From NCBI RefSeq assembly GCF_022539505.1, contig NC_061508.1, forward strand, positions 68,705,754-68,769,753: a DNA stretch of 64,000 nt. Reading direction: 5' to 3'. Position numbers and translations under genes: made by a program. The DNA is from Lolium rigidum (Eukaryota > Streptophyta > Magnoliopsida > Poales > Poaceae). The notes under the pieces were generated by a model, which was given only the letters and a program-made list of their open reading frames with translations, was not told the DNA's origin and did not search any database. This document shows, one piece after another, positions 48,539-60,297 of the stretch (the stretch's first letter is position 1; the number at the start of each line of letters is the position of its first letter).

Positions 48539-51500
48539 TGTAATATCCCAGGTATTGGGGTTACAAAAATAGAGGAAACAGATGTGTGCATTGCATTCAT
48601 GCATAGAAAATCTGGGGAATTTTCGCGCTTTAAAGTAAAACAATCCACGATAGCTGAAGTTTCACTTGACCTTGGTGGAATTGAAGTAGCTCATCAAGTC
48701 AAGCGCTATAAACCTCAATGTGACTTTGCTAAAACTTTGTTTTGGGTAGAGATAAATTGATATAAGGGGTTATATCAAATGGAATTAAAATCAACACAAG
48801 AACTTATTAATCAAGGATCAACTACTTGATCTTATTAAAGATCACAACATGATATTCCTTGCCGTAACATATGAACATGCATTTAATTGGAAATCAAGTA
48901 ACAATAAATGGAGAAACTATTCTTCACTTATCTTCTCTATGTCTTAAACAAATCCATGATCCTACCATGAACCTCATGGTATTCATTGTACTTCATTCTT
49001 GGAATCATGATAAGGAGATCAACCTTAGGAAGATATAATTCTTCTCTATTCCAAATTATTATGCATCAAACCTAAAGAGGTGAGAGTCCTATTTTATTTA
49101 GGGAAGCAATGACAAACCCTGAGGCAAATCTTGGATATAAATATACATATGATCACAACATTATTTTCAAGAGGAACCCTAGAGTATCACTAGGCATTCC
49201 TTAGAGAAAGAAACCAATTATGTGAGACATATATATAATGGTGATCATATCAATCCCTATGGAGCCTAACCATAGGATAGTAATACAATTCTTCCCAAAT
49301 GAGAGAGACCATTTATTCTAAACCTAGCTTTACCTATTAATGAACAAAGGACAACCTTTGAATTAAAGTATTAGGTTGTAAACCATTTCCCTTGGAGTGG
49401 TGAGATAACCTAATATCACATGGAATAATACCATATCCATGAAATGATAAGGTAAGGAGGAGATTAACTCAACCAAGATAGCCAAGTGGAGTTTTAGCCT
49501 AGATACCTAAAGAGATCCTGTGAGTACACCATAAAACCTAGAATAACTATTCCTATGAAAGAGAGCTCAAGCTTTGGTGCCACACTCAAGTTAATTGAGG
49601 CAACACTTGAAAAATTGGAGGGAGAGAACTATCCATATATCCAGAGGATTATATCATCATACCTTGGAAGAACTCTAAGTAATATCTTAGACATTCTCCT
49701 GGGATATAAACTATATAGGCCACCATAATAGCCCATTCTAGCAAATAAAATAGAAGTGCTATACCTTAGTTCATCAAGACAATGCTAGATCATGGAAGTG
49801 AGAAACCCATTTAATGAGAGATACCTTAGGAAGCCAAACCTTGATCATTATAAAATTGAGTGATGATCATAAACCCTAAGAACTTGAGGTAATGATATCA
49901 AGAACAAGTTGATCATGTCTAACCATGATCATGTTCCTGAGGCATGTGAGGATAAGTTAAACCCTAATAGGATCAGTAGGTACTATTCACCACATGAAAT
50001 CATGGGGAGGTAACTGGTAAGCAACCCTAGGCTAATAACCCAACCTTAACTTGTGAATCAATCAGGATCATAAGTAGAATCCTACCATATCTATGTTTCA
50101 TAAATTAAAGAACCTAAGAAAACCTTAGAGTAAAACTCCATACTTAATATGGTGAGAAACCATCCATTCATATGACCAAAGTTAACTATAAAAAGAACTA
50201 TAACAACTCTAGTTACTGTAACAATAGATTAAGGATAAAATAGAAATCTATTTGTATAATATACAACCAATTCTCAAGTCCTTGGTAATTAAAGGAAAAC
50301 AGAAACAATTAAGCAAGTAACCATATTACATTGGTTAGGGGAGATTAAACCCTAGTCAGTGCACTATAGTGTCATCCCATATCTACAAACTAGAATTATA
50401 TCTCAACCTAGTTTATATACCACTTGGGTGAGCACAACTAAAACCCAATGAAGCCATATTTGAGTTTCAAACCCTATGTCAGTAAGTACATAGTATTAGA
50501 ACCCTAGCATTACACTCTCATGCTTAAATATTGAACATAAGAGACATCTAGTGCTAAACTCTATAATTAAACCCATGTGTGGATATCAACCACTTATTCT
50601 TGTAACCAAGGTCAACCTTGAGGGAGACAATACCTACCTTAGGTCCTTTCAATGCTAATAATAGTGTTAACTTTGCAAGGGGGGTTGTAATGGAAATCAT
50701 AAAACCCTAATAGAATTATTGCTCACATAAAATCATATGTGAACAACCAACTTCTTAAATAGAAACCAACTCCTAATAACTAACTCTGAACTACTTTGAG
50801 TTGAGATTATCAACTCTATTAATTCCAAATAGATTGGATTTATATAGAAAAAGAAATTAAAAATGAAAATACAAACTCATGTCTAATTGCTATTTTGAAT
50901 AAATCACCAATATGCAATATAATCTAATACAAAATAATTGTTTTAAATGAAATAGTGGTGTAATAATCATTGCACCAGATCTTAATAAAATTAACATATT
51001 GAAATACCTGCAAAATAGAAAATATTTAAAATATGAATTCAAATTTGAATTCAAAATAGAAATACAAAACAGAAAATAAATAAAAGAGAAAAGAGAGAAA
51101 AACCTCACCTGGACCTTACCTGGCCGTGGCAGCCCACCAGCAGCCCAACTGGGGAAGCCCAGAAACAGCCCAAGCTACAGCCCAACAGCCAACCCACCAT
51201 ACCGATTGGAGAGAAAAAAAAGACACGCAGAAGGCTATCGTCTTCTTCCTCCTCCATGAGACCGACACGGCGACGCCGACCATCTCCACGTCCCCGTCGC
51301 CGATAAGCTCGACCCCGGACGCCAATGACCATTCCAGAACCGAGGAGAACTCCAGTGGCATCTGCTGCTAGTCGGTGCGCCAAGATTCCCGCCCAAATAC
51401 CACGCCGACATCGTCGTGCATCCCCAACCGGCCACCGCAGTCGTGCCGCCATGGTGGACCATCTCATGCCCTATAAAACCACCAGGAGGACCGCCGTGCT

Positions 51501-54500
51501 GCCCTTGTTCGTCTCCGCCCTTCCAATCCCTCTCATTCCCACCCTATCCCTCGCCATCATCTGCCATTTACCGCCGGCATCGGAGAAGAAACCAACGACT
51601 GGAGTCGTCCCAGCATCCGTGCAGTGGTCGAGGAGGTGCGCCTCGACGTGCACAACGTCTGGTAGAAGCCCAGCATCAAGGGAGGACGAGGCCGTGCCAA
51701 TTTAGCCGTTCCCTTTCTTCGGTCATCGACGGAATCGGCGAAACCATGGACGACCGCGTCAACCATCGTCCTCGTCGACCACTCGAGAAGACTCGTGGTG
51801 AGAATACGCGTCTTTAGAGCCCAAATACATGCTTAATCATCAACTGTGGCGCTATTCCGAGTACCTCGCCGGAGATCGCCGCCGCAGACATGTTCGCCGG
51901 AGTAACTCCGGTGGTCATTTCGTGGGGGCGCCGCTATATTTCGGTTCCGCGTGTACTGGGGGTCCGATTGCCGCCTTTATCGGAGTCCCGCAAGCCCTAG
52001 AGCGCCGCCAACGTCGACGGTCAACTCGCCGGCGTTAAACCATCGGTGGAGAGACTTGTCCCGTAGGACCCTTTGGTCGAGTTGACCTGGTCAGCGTCTC
52101 ACCTGGCAGCCAACGTAGCCTAGGCCCACCAATCAGTCACAGTAGCTAGAAACAACTCGGGTACGTTTAGTATTTTCTCTTTTATTTCAAAGTTCCAGAA
52201 ATTGTCTGAAACTTTGCAAAAATATAGAAAATTAATTATAACTCAGAAAAATACAAATAAGATATCAAAATTATCCTAAAAATAAGATCTATCCAATAAA
52301 AATATAATATGAAATTTTTATTTTTAATAAAAATTTAATTGTTTAACCATTAATAATTAAGCCTTTATTTCTAATTCTAAATTCAATTAAAATTCAATAA
52401 TTAGGAAAACTTTCCAAATTAAATAAAAACCAGTAAGTAAATAAATAAAACATTAAAACTAATTTTCTTTATTTGTTATTTTATTAAATCCTTATTAGAG
52501 GGATTTAAACCCTAAGTAATAATTACCTTAATTATTAATCCTTTTAAGATAATAAAATTCCAATTTCAATATTATTTTTTATTTCAAAGTTATTAATAAG
52601 TTCAACTTTATAATGAAGTTATTACCTTAATAACTATATGGTAGATTAGGAAACCCTAATTACATATTGAATAAAGATTACAACCTCACCATTTCATGTG
52701 AAACCCTAAAACCCTAAATTCACTTAGAACCCTAGCTCCACCATTTTATGTGTGAACCTTAATGTGCTTCTAAACCTAAGACCTAGGTTAGAACATGTGA
52801 TCATGATACTTTGATTTGATTCCTAGAACCATAATTAGTAATTAAATACTTGCCATGCCACATAAAATGGAGGAGCCCTATTATCAATAATTTAGTATTC
52901 ATTGTATGCATACCTATCCAACCTAGTTGATCAAGTAGGATCAACCCAAGCCTAAACCCTAGATCCTACTACCAAAACCATCAACCTTACCTATCCATGT
53001 TTAGCATCACACCATTGTGATGAATTTCAATAACAACTATGCCAAATATAGTGCATTACCTAACTATATTCCACTAAACCCTACTAAGTATTCGATACTT
53101 ATGAACCATAATATCCAGGAGCCAACTATGCCCTATTTTAGTGGATCCAATAGTAAAACCTAGACAACCTCAACCTCAATTGTTATACTTCTTATTACTT
53201 AAGAAGTATGTTCTTCAAAAGTTATTCTTTTGAAGAAAATAAGGAATCATCATCAATCCTGCCTAATAGGACATATAGCCAATAGTCAGCTATCACCAGC
53301 AAGGTCTACCAACCTTGATAGAAACTATTTATAATCAATTGCTCAAGATGTTTAGGCTTAATTCAACCATACAAGCCCTAGTAGCTGATGAATCCAACAT
53401 TGTTGGGATCCATCTCATTCTTACTCCAGAAACCAATTGGAACCATAGAAACCACCAACCCAATTATCATACTTATTCTTTATTAAAGAACATGTTCTTC
53501 AAAAGTTATTCTTTTGATTATATAATAAGTAATCATCAACCTTGCACTATAAGACTTAAACTTGACAACTGCTCTTTACTTATTATACAACTATTATCCC
53601 TTGGTGTGTATGATTGTTACTATGCATTTTACCACTTGCTTATGATTCTAAAACAACACAACCCCGAATAAGAACCTTGTTTGTGAATCATTCTAAAAGT
53701 GCAACACACCCGAAACTAATCATTACAACTCACTAATCCTAAATCATCGGGGTTAGGTCACGCTTAGAACGATTGCATCTCATACTTATGCATTATTGCA
53801 TACTTGCCAATCTTTTAAACATCGTCCTCACGGACGATGATGCTATTTCAGAATTTGGAGTTATTACGCATCGAAGACCTTGACTGCATAATCTTGCAGT
53901 CAAGAAAGGCAAGTTCATCGCTTGCTCATGTCATTTGAGTATTTTTACCAAATTACTTGCAAATTACTATGTTTATCACTATTGCATAAAAGCAAAACCA
54001 CTATTTTCATAACTATGAATATGACTATGTGGTGGGCAATGGAACCATGGATTGTGTTGATATGGTGGAGGTTCCATTGCAAGGGTTTATATCCATCTAG
54101 GATTAAACAACAAATGTCGTCCAATGATTCTTGTGCCAGTATAACCGGTGTTTACCATAAGATCCGGAATGGGACGGAGTAGTCAAAAGTGTTTCCACCT
54201 CTCGTTCATCAACGGATGCTCATTACCGGGTGCACATGATCTCGAGAGACATGATGCGGGGTGGGAACCCGTAGAAGTCCCAACGGGAATGAGGTCTATG
54301 ATGGGTTGCAACCGCCGGCGTAGGAATGTATGGTAGAGCCCCGCATTGTCGTCGTGGTCGGGGCCCGGCCTTTAATTGGCGTAAGTGAACCGGCGTGGAC
54401 CCGTGGTCGGAGATTGCAACAAAGGGTGGGTGTTCGAGGTAGCGGAGGAACATGATTGACTAGGACCTTATACCGGGCCTCACACCAAAGGAAGTGTGGA

Positions 54501-55305
54501 CGGGTCATTCCCGGTTGGCACCAAGGTTAAGATCTCTTATGGGTAAAGCAACACACCTCTGCAGAGTGTAACGAACTGTGACCAGTCACTCCCTGTTCCG
54601 GGATATGGAACTACGAACGCTGCCGGAAAGGAACTCCATGAAGTTCTAGTCAACCGGTGAAGGCTGACGGACATAGCTCTTCAGAATAAAAGCAACCTTT
54701 TGAAGAAATGTTTACAAAAACTTGCATTGCCAATGACTTTCTGGTCTATGGCTGTAGCTAGTGCATTAAACACCTCTTTCCTAAAATGAACTTGTTGAGT
54801 ATGCTCGTACTCATCCCACTCTTAAATCCCCTGCTTAGGTATGGGGGCATCAAAGGAGGATCTACAGTGCAACTCGAAGGCCGAGGAGTCAACAACTACT
54901 TCAAGAGACAGGACCATGTCAGGAGAGTCAGATACCACATTCAACAAGTAGAAAATCTAGATTAGCAATAGAAAGGAACTAGCTTCCTAAACCTAGCTCC
55001 TATTTAGCTAGAATCTATTCTTAGCCTCTATACCTAGTTAAATACTCTACAAACAGAGTTCGTGATAGGATTAGACTACGAGTCGTTCTTCTGGAATTTA
55101 ATTGCAGTTTTACCTCATTGTAAAGTAGGTGGCTGTGCTGATCTTCTGTAACAGAGTCGGAGTTGTAATTCTATAGACATGCCTTGGACCCGCATATGTT
55201 TCTGTTGTACCACTCTGAGCGATATAATACTAGTGGAACGGTGTTTCATTGGTGTTATATCAGACTTGCATACTACACCATGCAGTGGTATGCCGGGTCA
55301 CCACA
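48539..55305 (+). mobile_element. 3' LTR of the LARD-type element, 6.77 kb
   Basis: TGTAATATCCCAGG to GTCACCACA, followed by TSD GGGTT. CTATAAAA at 51471-51478 and hairpin pair at 53185-53237. It contains a perfect 18-bp palindrome GAATTCAAATTTGAATTC (51037) that has one mismatch in the other copies. Confidence 0.9.
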
Positions 55306-55310
55306 GGGTT

Positions 55311-55340
55311 CCCAACGAACGTGTGAGTTACACGCCATCA
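55311..55340 (+). mobile_element. Last 30 bp of the Athila-like 5' LTR (copy 2)
   Basis: Continues the LTR begun at 30447 after the LARD and its TSD. Ends CGCCATCA. Confidence 0.85.
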
Positions 55341-55351
55341 AGCTCTTTTTC

Positions 55352-55369
55352 TGGCGCCGTTGCCGGGGA
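55352..55369 (+). other. Primer-binding site, tRNA-Asp type (copy 2)
   Basis: TGGCGCCGTTGCCGGGGA, complementary to the tRNA-Asp 3' end used by many Triticeae Athila-type elements, 11 bp after the LTR. Confidence 0.88.
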
Positions 55370-55593
55370 GATCAAGACACGCTGCAAGGGGAGTCTCCAC
55401 TTCCCAATCTCTTTACTTTGTTTTTGTCTTGCTTTATTTTATTTACTACTTTGTTTGCTGCACCTAAACAAAACACAAAAAAATTAGTTGCTAGTTTTAC
55501 TTTATTTACTGTCTTGCTCTCTATATCAAAAACACAAAAAAATTAGTTACTTGCATTTACTTTATCTTGTTTGCTTTATTTACTGTTGCTAAA

Positions 55594-57714
55594 ATGAATA
55601 CCCCTGAAAATACTAAGTTGTGTGACTTCACAAACACAAATAATAATGATTTCCTATGCACACCTATTGCTCCACCTGCTACTACAGCAGAATTCTTTGA
55701 AATTAAACCTCGCTTTACTCGAACCTTGTTATGAGAGAGCAATTTTCTCGGTGTTAGTTCCGATGATGCCGCTGCCCATCTCAATAATTTTGTTGAACTT
55801 TGTGAAATGCAAAAATATAAGGATGTAGATGGTGATATTATTAAATTGAAATTGTTTCCTTTCTCATTAAGAGGAAGAGCTAAAGATTGGTTGCTATCTT
55901 TGCCTAAGAATAGTATTGATTCATGGACTAAATGTAAGGATGCTTTTATTGGTAGATATTATCCTCCCGCTAAAATTATATCTTTGAGAAGTAGCATAAT
56001 GAATTTTAAGCAATTAGATACTGAACATGTTGCTCAAGCATGGGAGAGAATGAAATCTTTGGTAAAGAATTGCCCAACCCATGGATCGACTACTTGGATG
56101 ATCATCCAAACCTTCTATGCAGGACTAAATTTTTCTTCGCGGAATTTATTGGATTCAGCTGCTGGAGGTACCTTTATGTCCATCACTTTGGGGGCGGCTG
56201 CAAAGCTTCTTGATGATATGATGATAAATTACTCTGAATGGCACACGGAAAGAGCTCCACAAGGTAAGAAGGTAAATTCTGTTGAAGAAACCTCTTCCTT
56301 GAGTGATAAGATTGATGTGATTATGTCTATGCTTGTGAATGGTAGATCTAATGTTGATCCAAATAATGTTCCTCTAGCTTCATTGGTTGCTCAAGAAGAA
56401 AATGTTGATGTGAATTTCATTAAAAATAATAATTTCAACAACAATGCTTATAGGAACAACTCGGTAATAACTATAGGCCATATCCTTCTGCTAATGGTAA
56501 TGGTTATGGTAATTCTTATGGGAATTCTTACAACAATAATAGGAGTGTACCCCTGGTCTTGAAGCCATGCTTAAAGAATTTATTAGTACACAAACCGCTT
56601 TTAACAAATCCGTTGAGGAAAAGCTTGATAAAATTGATATTATTGCTTCTAGAGTTGATAGACTTGCCTCTCGATGTTGATCTATTAAAATTGAAAGTTA
56701 TGCCTAATGAGGATATTGATAATAAGATTACTACTACAGCAAATGCCATCCAAGTTAGAATTAATGAGAATATAAGATTAATGGCTGAATTGCGTGCTAG
56801 GTGGGATAGAGAAGAAAATGAAAAACTAGCTAAAGAGAATAATGTAGCTAAAGTTTGGACTATTACCACCATTAGTAATGATAATGATTCACATGTTGCT
56901 GCACCTCCTACTATCAATGGTAAAATAATTGGTGTTGGCAATGTTTCTACTCCTAGTGCAAAGCGAACAAAACTCACTCGAAATTGCTAAAACTCGTCGA
57001 AACCGCTTGTGATAAAACTCGCTGAAATTTTTTCCAACCTTGGGAACAATGATCCCATTGCTGTAGCTCATAATGATTTAGATTTTGATGATTGCCACAT
57101 CTCTGAAGTTATAAAGTTCTTACAAAAACTTGCTAAAAGTCCTAATGCTAGTGCTATAAATTTAGCCTTTACAAAACATATTACAAATGCTCTCATAAAA
57201 GCTAGAGAAGAGAAACTAAAACTTGAAACTTCTATTCCTAGAAAGTTAGAAGATGGTTGGGAGCCCATCATTAAAATGAAATTCAATGACTTTGAATGTA
57301 ATGCTTTATGTGATCTTGGTGCAAGTATTTCGTTATGCCTAAAAAGATTTATGATATGCTTGACTTGCCACCATTGAAGAATTGTTATTTGGATGTTAAT
57401 CTTGCCGATAATGTTAAAAAGAAACCTTTGGGGAGGATTGATAATGTGCGCATTACGGTTAACAATAACCTTGTCCCCATTGATTTTGTTGTCTTGGATA
57501 TCGAATGCAATGCATCTTGTCCTATTGTGTTGGGAAGACCTTTTCTTCGAACCGTCTGTCTGTCGTTATTGATATGAGGGAAGGTAATATTAGATATCAA
57601 TTTCCTCTCAAGAAAGGTATGGAACACTTCCCTAGAAAGAGAATGAAGTTACCTTTTGATTCTATTATTAGAACAAGTTATGATGTTGATGCATCTACTC
57701 TTGATGTTACTTGA
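55594..57714 (+). pseudogene. Retrotransposon gag-protease region, frameshifted (copy 2)
   Basis: Second copy of the gag-protease region described at 24915. The ATG is at 55594. Main open frames are 55807-56562 (gag domain), 56559-56990, 57009-57377 and 57335-57577/57505-57714 (protease; PKKIYDMLDLPP and IVLGRPFLRT visible). The frame is lost at other positions than in copy 1, for example GTATTTCGTTATG near 57326 where copy 1 has GTATTTCTGTTATG. No zinc knuckle, reverse transcriptase or integrase. The product would give capsid-like and protease functions only, so the element is non-autonomous. Confidence 0.85.
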
Positions 57715-60297
57715 ATTACACTTTCTGCGCCTAGCTGAAAGGCGTTAAAGAAAAGCGCTTATGGGAGACAACCCATGTTTTTACTACAGTACTTTGTTTT
57801 ATATTTGAGTCTTGGAAGTTGTTTACTACTGTATCAACCTCTCCTTATCATGTTTTTGTGCCAAGTAAAGTTTCTATGCTAAAGTTGATGTTATATTTGG
57901 GATCGCTGCGCAGAAACAGCATTGTCGTCTCGTCACGAATTCAGGCATAAGTCTCCGTAGAAAATTCAAAAAATCTGAAAAATTACGAGCGTGATCCTCG
58001 GATATGTACGCAACTTTCATTAGTTTTGAGTTTTTCCATTTGAGCAAGTCTAGTGCCCCTTTCAGGTTCGTCTTTACGGACTGTTCGTTTTTGACAGATT
58101 CTGCCTTTTATTTCGCATTGCCGTATTTGCTATGTTGGATGAATTCCTTTGATCCATTAATGTCCAAGTAGCTTTGTGCAATGTCCGAAGTGTTAAGAAT
58201 GATTGTGTCACCTCTGAATATGTGAATTTTTAATTGTGCACTAACCCTCTAATGAGTTTGCTTGAAGTTTGGTGTGAAGGAAGTTTTCAAGGGTCAAGAG
58301 AGGAGTATGATATACTATGATCAAGAGGAGTGAAAGCTCTAAGCTTGGGGATGCCCCCGTGGTTCATCCCTGAATATTTTAAGAAGACTCAAGCGTCTAA
58401 TCTTGGGGATGCCCAAGGCATCCCCTTCTTCATCGATAACATCATCAGGTTCCTCCCCTGAAACTATATTTTTATTCAGTCACATCTTATGTTCTTTGCT
58501 TGGAGCGTCGATTTGTTTTTGTTTTTGTTTTTGTTTGAATAAAATGGATCTTAGCATTCACTGTGTGGGAGAGAGACACGCTCCGCTGTTGCATATGGAC
58601 AAATATGTCCTTAGGCTTTACTCATAATGTTCAAGGCGAAGGTTGAAACTTCTTCGTTAAATTGTTATATGGTTGGAATCGGGAAACGCTACATGTAGTA
58701 ATTCTAAAATGTCCTGGATAATGTGATACTTGGCAATTGTTGTGCTCATGTTTAAGCTCTTGCATCATATACTTTGCACCCATTAATGAAGAAATACATA
58801 GAGCTTGCTAAAATTTGGTTTGCATATTTGGTCTCTCTAAGGTCTAGATAATTTCTAGTATTGAGTTTTGAACAACAAGGAAGACGGTGTAGAGTCTTAT
58901 AATGTTTACAATATGTCTTTTATGTGAGTTTTGCTGCACCGGTTCATCCTTGAGTTTGCTTCAAATAACCTTGCTAGCCTAAACCTTGTATCGAGAGGGA
59001 ATACTTCTCATGCATCCAAAATCCTTGAGCCAACCACTATGCCATTTGTGTCCACCATACCTACCTACTACATGGTATTTCTCCGCCATTCCAAAGTAAA
59101 TTGCTTGAGTGCTACCTTTAAAATTCCATCATTCGCCTTTGCAATATATAACTCATGGGACAAAATAGCCTTAAAAACTATTGTGGTATTGAATATGTAC
59201 TTATGCACTTTATCTCTAATTAAGTTGCTTGTTGTGCGATAACCATGCTTCTGGGGACGCCATCAACTACTCTTTGTTGAATATCATGTGAGTTGCTATG
59301 CATGTCCGTCTTGTCTGAAGTAAGAGAGATCTACCACCTTAATGGTTGGAGCATGCATATTGTTAGAGAAGAACATTGGGCCGCTAACTAAAGCCATGAA
59401 CCATGGTGGAAGTTTCAGTTTTGGACATATATCCTCAATCCCATATGAGAACATTAATCGTTGCCACATGCTTATGCATTAAAGAGGAGTCCATTATCTC
59501 GTTGTCCATGTTGTCCCGGTATGGATGTCTAAGTTGAGAATAATCAAAAGCGAGAAATCCAAAATGCGAGCTTTCTCCTTAGACCTTTGTACAGGCGGCA
59601 TGGAGGTACCCCTTTGTGACACTTGGTTGAAACATGTGTATTGCGATGATCCGTAGTCCAAGCTGATTAGGACAAGGTGCGGGCACTATTAGTATACTAT
59701 GCATGAGGCTTGCAACTTGTAAGATATAATTTACATAACTCATATGCTTTATTACTACCGTTGACAAAATTGTTTCATGTTTTCAAAATAAAAGCTCTAG
59801 CACAAATATAGCAATCGATGCTTTCCTCTTTGAAGGACCTTTCTTTTACTTTTATTGTTGAGTCAGTTTACCTATGTCTCTCCACCTTAAGAAGCAAACA
59901 CTTGTGTGAACTGTGCATTGATTCCTACATACCTGCATATTGCACTTGTTATATTACTTTACATTGACACTATCCATGAGATATACATGTTATAAGTTGA
60001 AAGCAACCGCTGAAACTTAATCTTCCTTTGTGTTGCTTCAATACCTTTACTTTGATTTATTGCTTTATGAGTTAACTCTTATGCAAGACTTATTGATGCT
60101 TGTCTTGAAGTACTATTCATGAAAAGTCTTTGCTTTATGATTCATTTGTTTACTCACGTCATTACCATTGTTTTGATCGCTGCATTCATTACATATGTTT
60201 ACAATAGTATGATCAAGATTATGATGGCATGTCACTCCAGAAATTATCCTTGTTATCGTTTACTCGCCGGGACGAGCGTAACTAAGCTTGGGGATGC
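57715..60297 (+). mobile_element. Non-coding 3' interior and polypurine tract of the Athila-like element
   Basis: 2.6 kb without pol genes between protease and 3' LTR. PPT-like motifs at 58341-58354 and (one mismatch) 58399-58412. The true polypurine tract AAGCTTGGGGATGC at 60284-60297 abuts the LTR. The part after 59969 is missing from copy 1. Confidence 0.82.

Larger units (their letters stand above)
32065..55305 (+). mobile_element. Complete LARD-type retrotransposon with a nested insert
   Basis: Flanked by GGGTT on both sides (32060-32064, 55306-55310). LTRs 32065-38827 and 48539-55305, tRNA-Met type primer site at 38830, interior 38828-41651 plus 48532-48538. A minus-strand Athila-like element sits in the interior (41652-48526, TSD AGGGG). 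Without the insert it is about 16.4 kb, of which only 2.83 kb is interior. No gag or pol ORF, so it must depend on another element's proteins. Confidence 0.88.
29281..59969 (+). repeat. Tandem segmental duplication, copy 2 (complete)
   Basis: Starts at ATTGACATACTAG and reproduces copy 1 in order: left flank (29281-29968), solo-LTR left part, Athila-like 5' LTR, LARD, gag-protease and interior up to ATTGACA at 59963-59969. There the uninterrupted element continues with CTATCC. The left side of the junction (TTAC-ATTGACA) matches 59959-59969 and the right side matches 13384 onward. Confidence 0.85.

Noticed and set aside
51037..51054. Perfect 18-bp palindrome GAATTCAAATTTGAATTC as a regulatory site
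   Set aside because: Perfect only in one LTR copy (one mismatch in the others) and in an AT-rich context, so likely chance.
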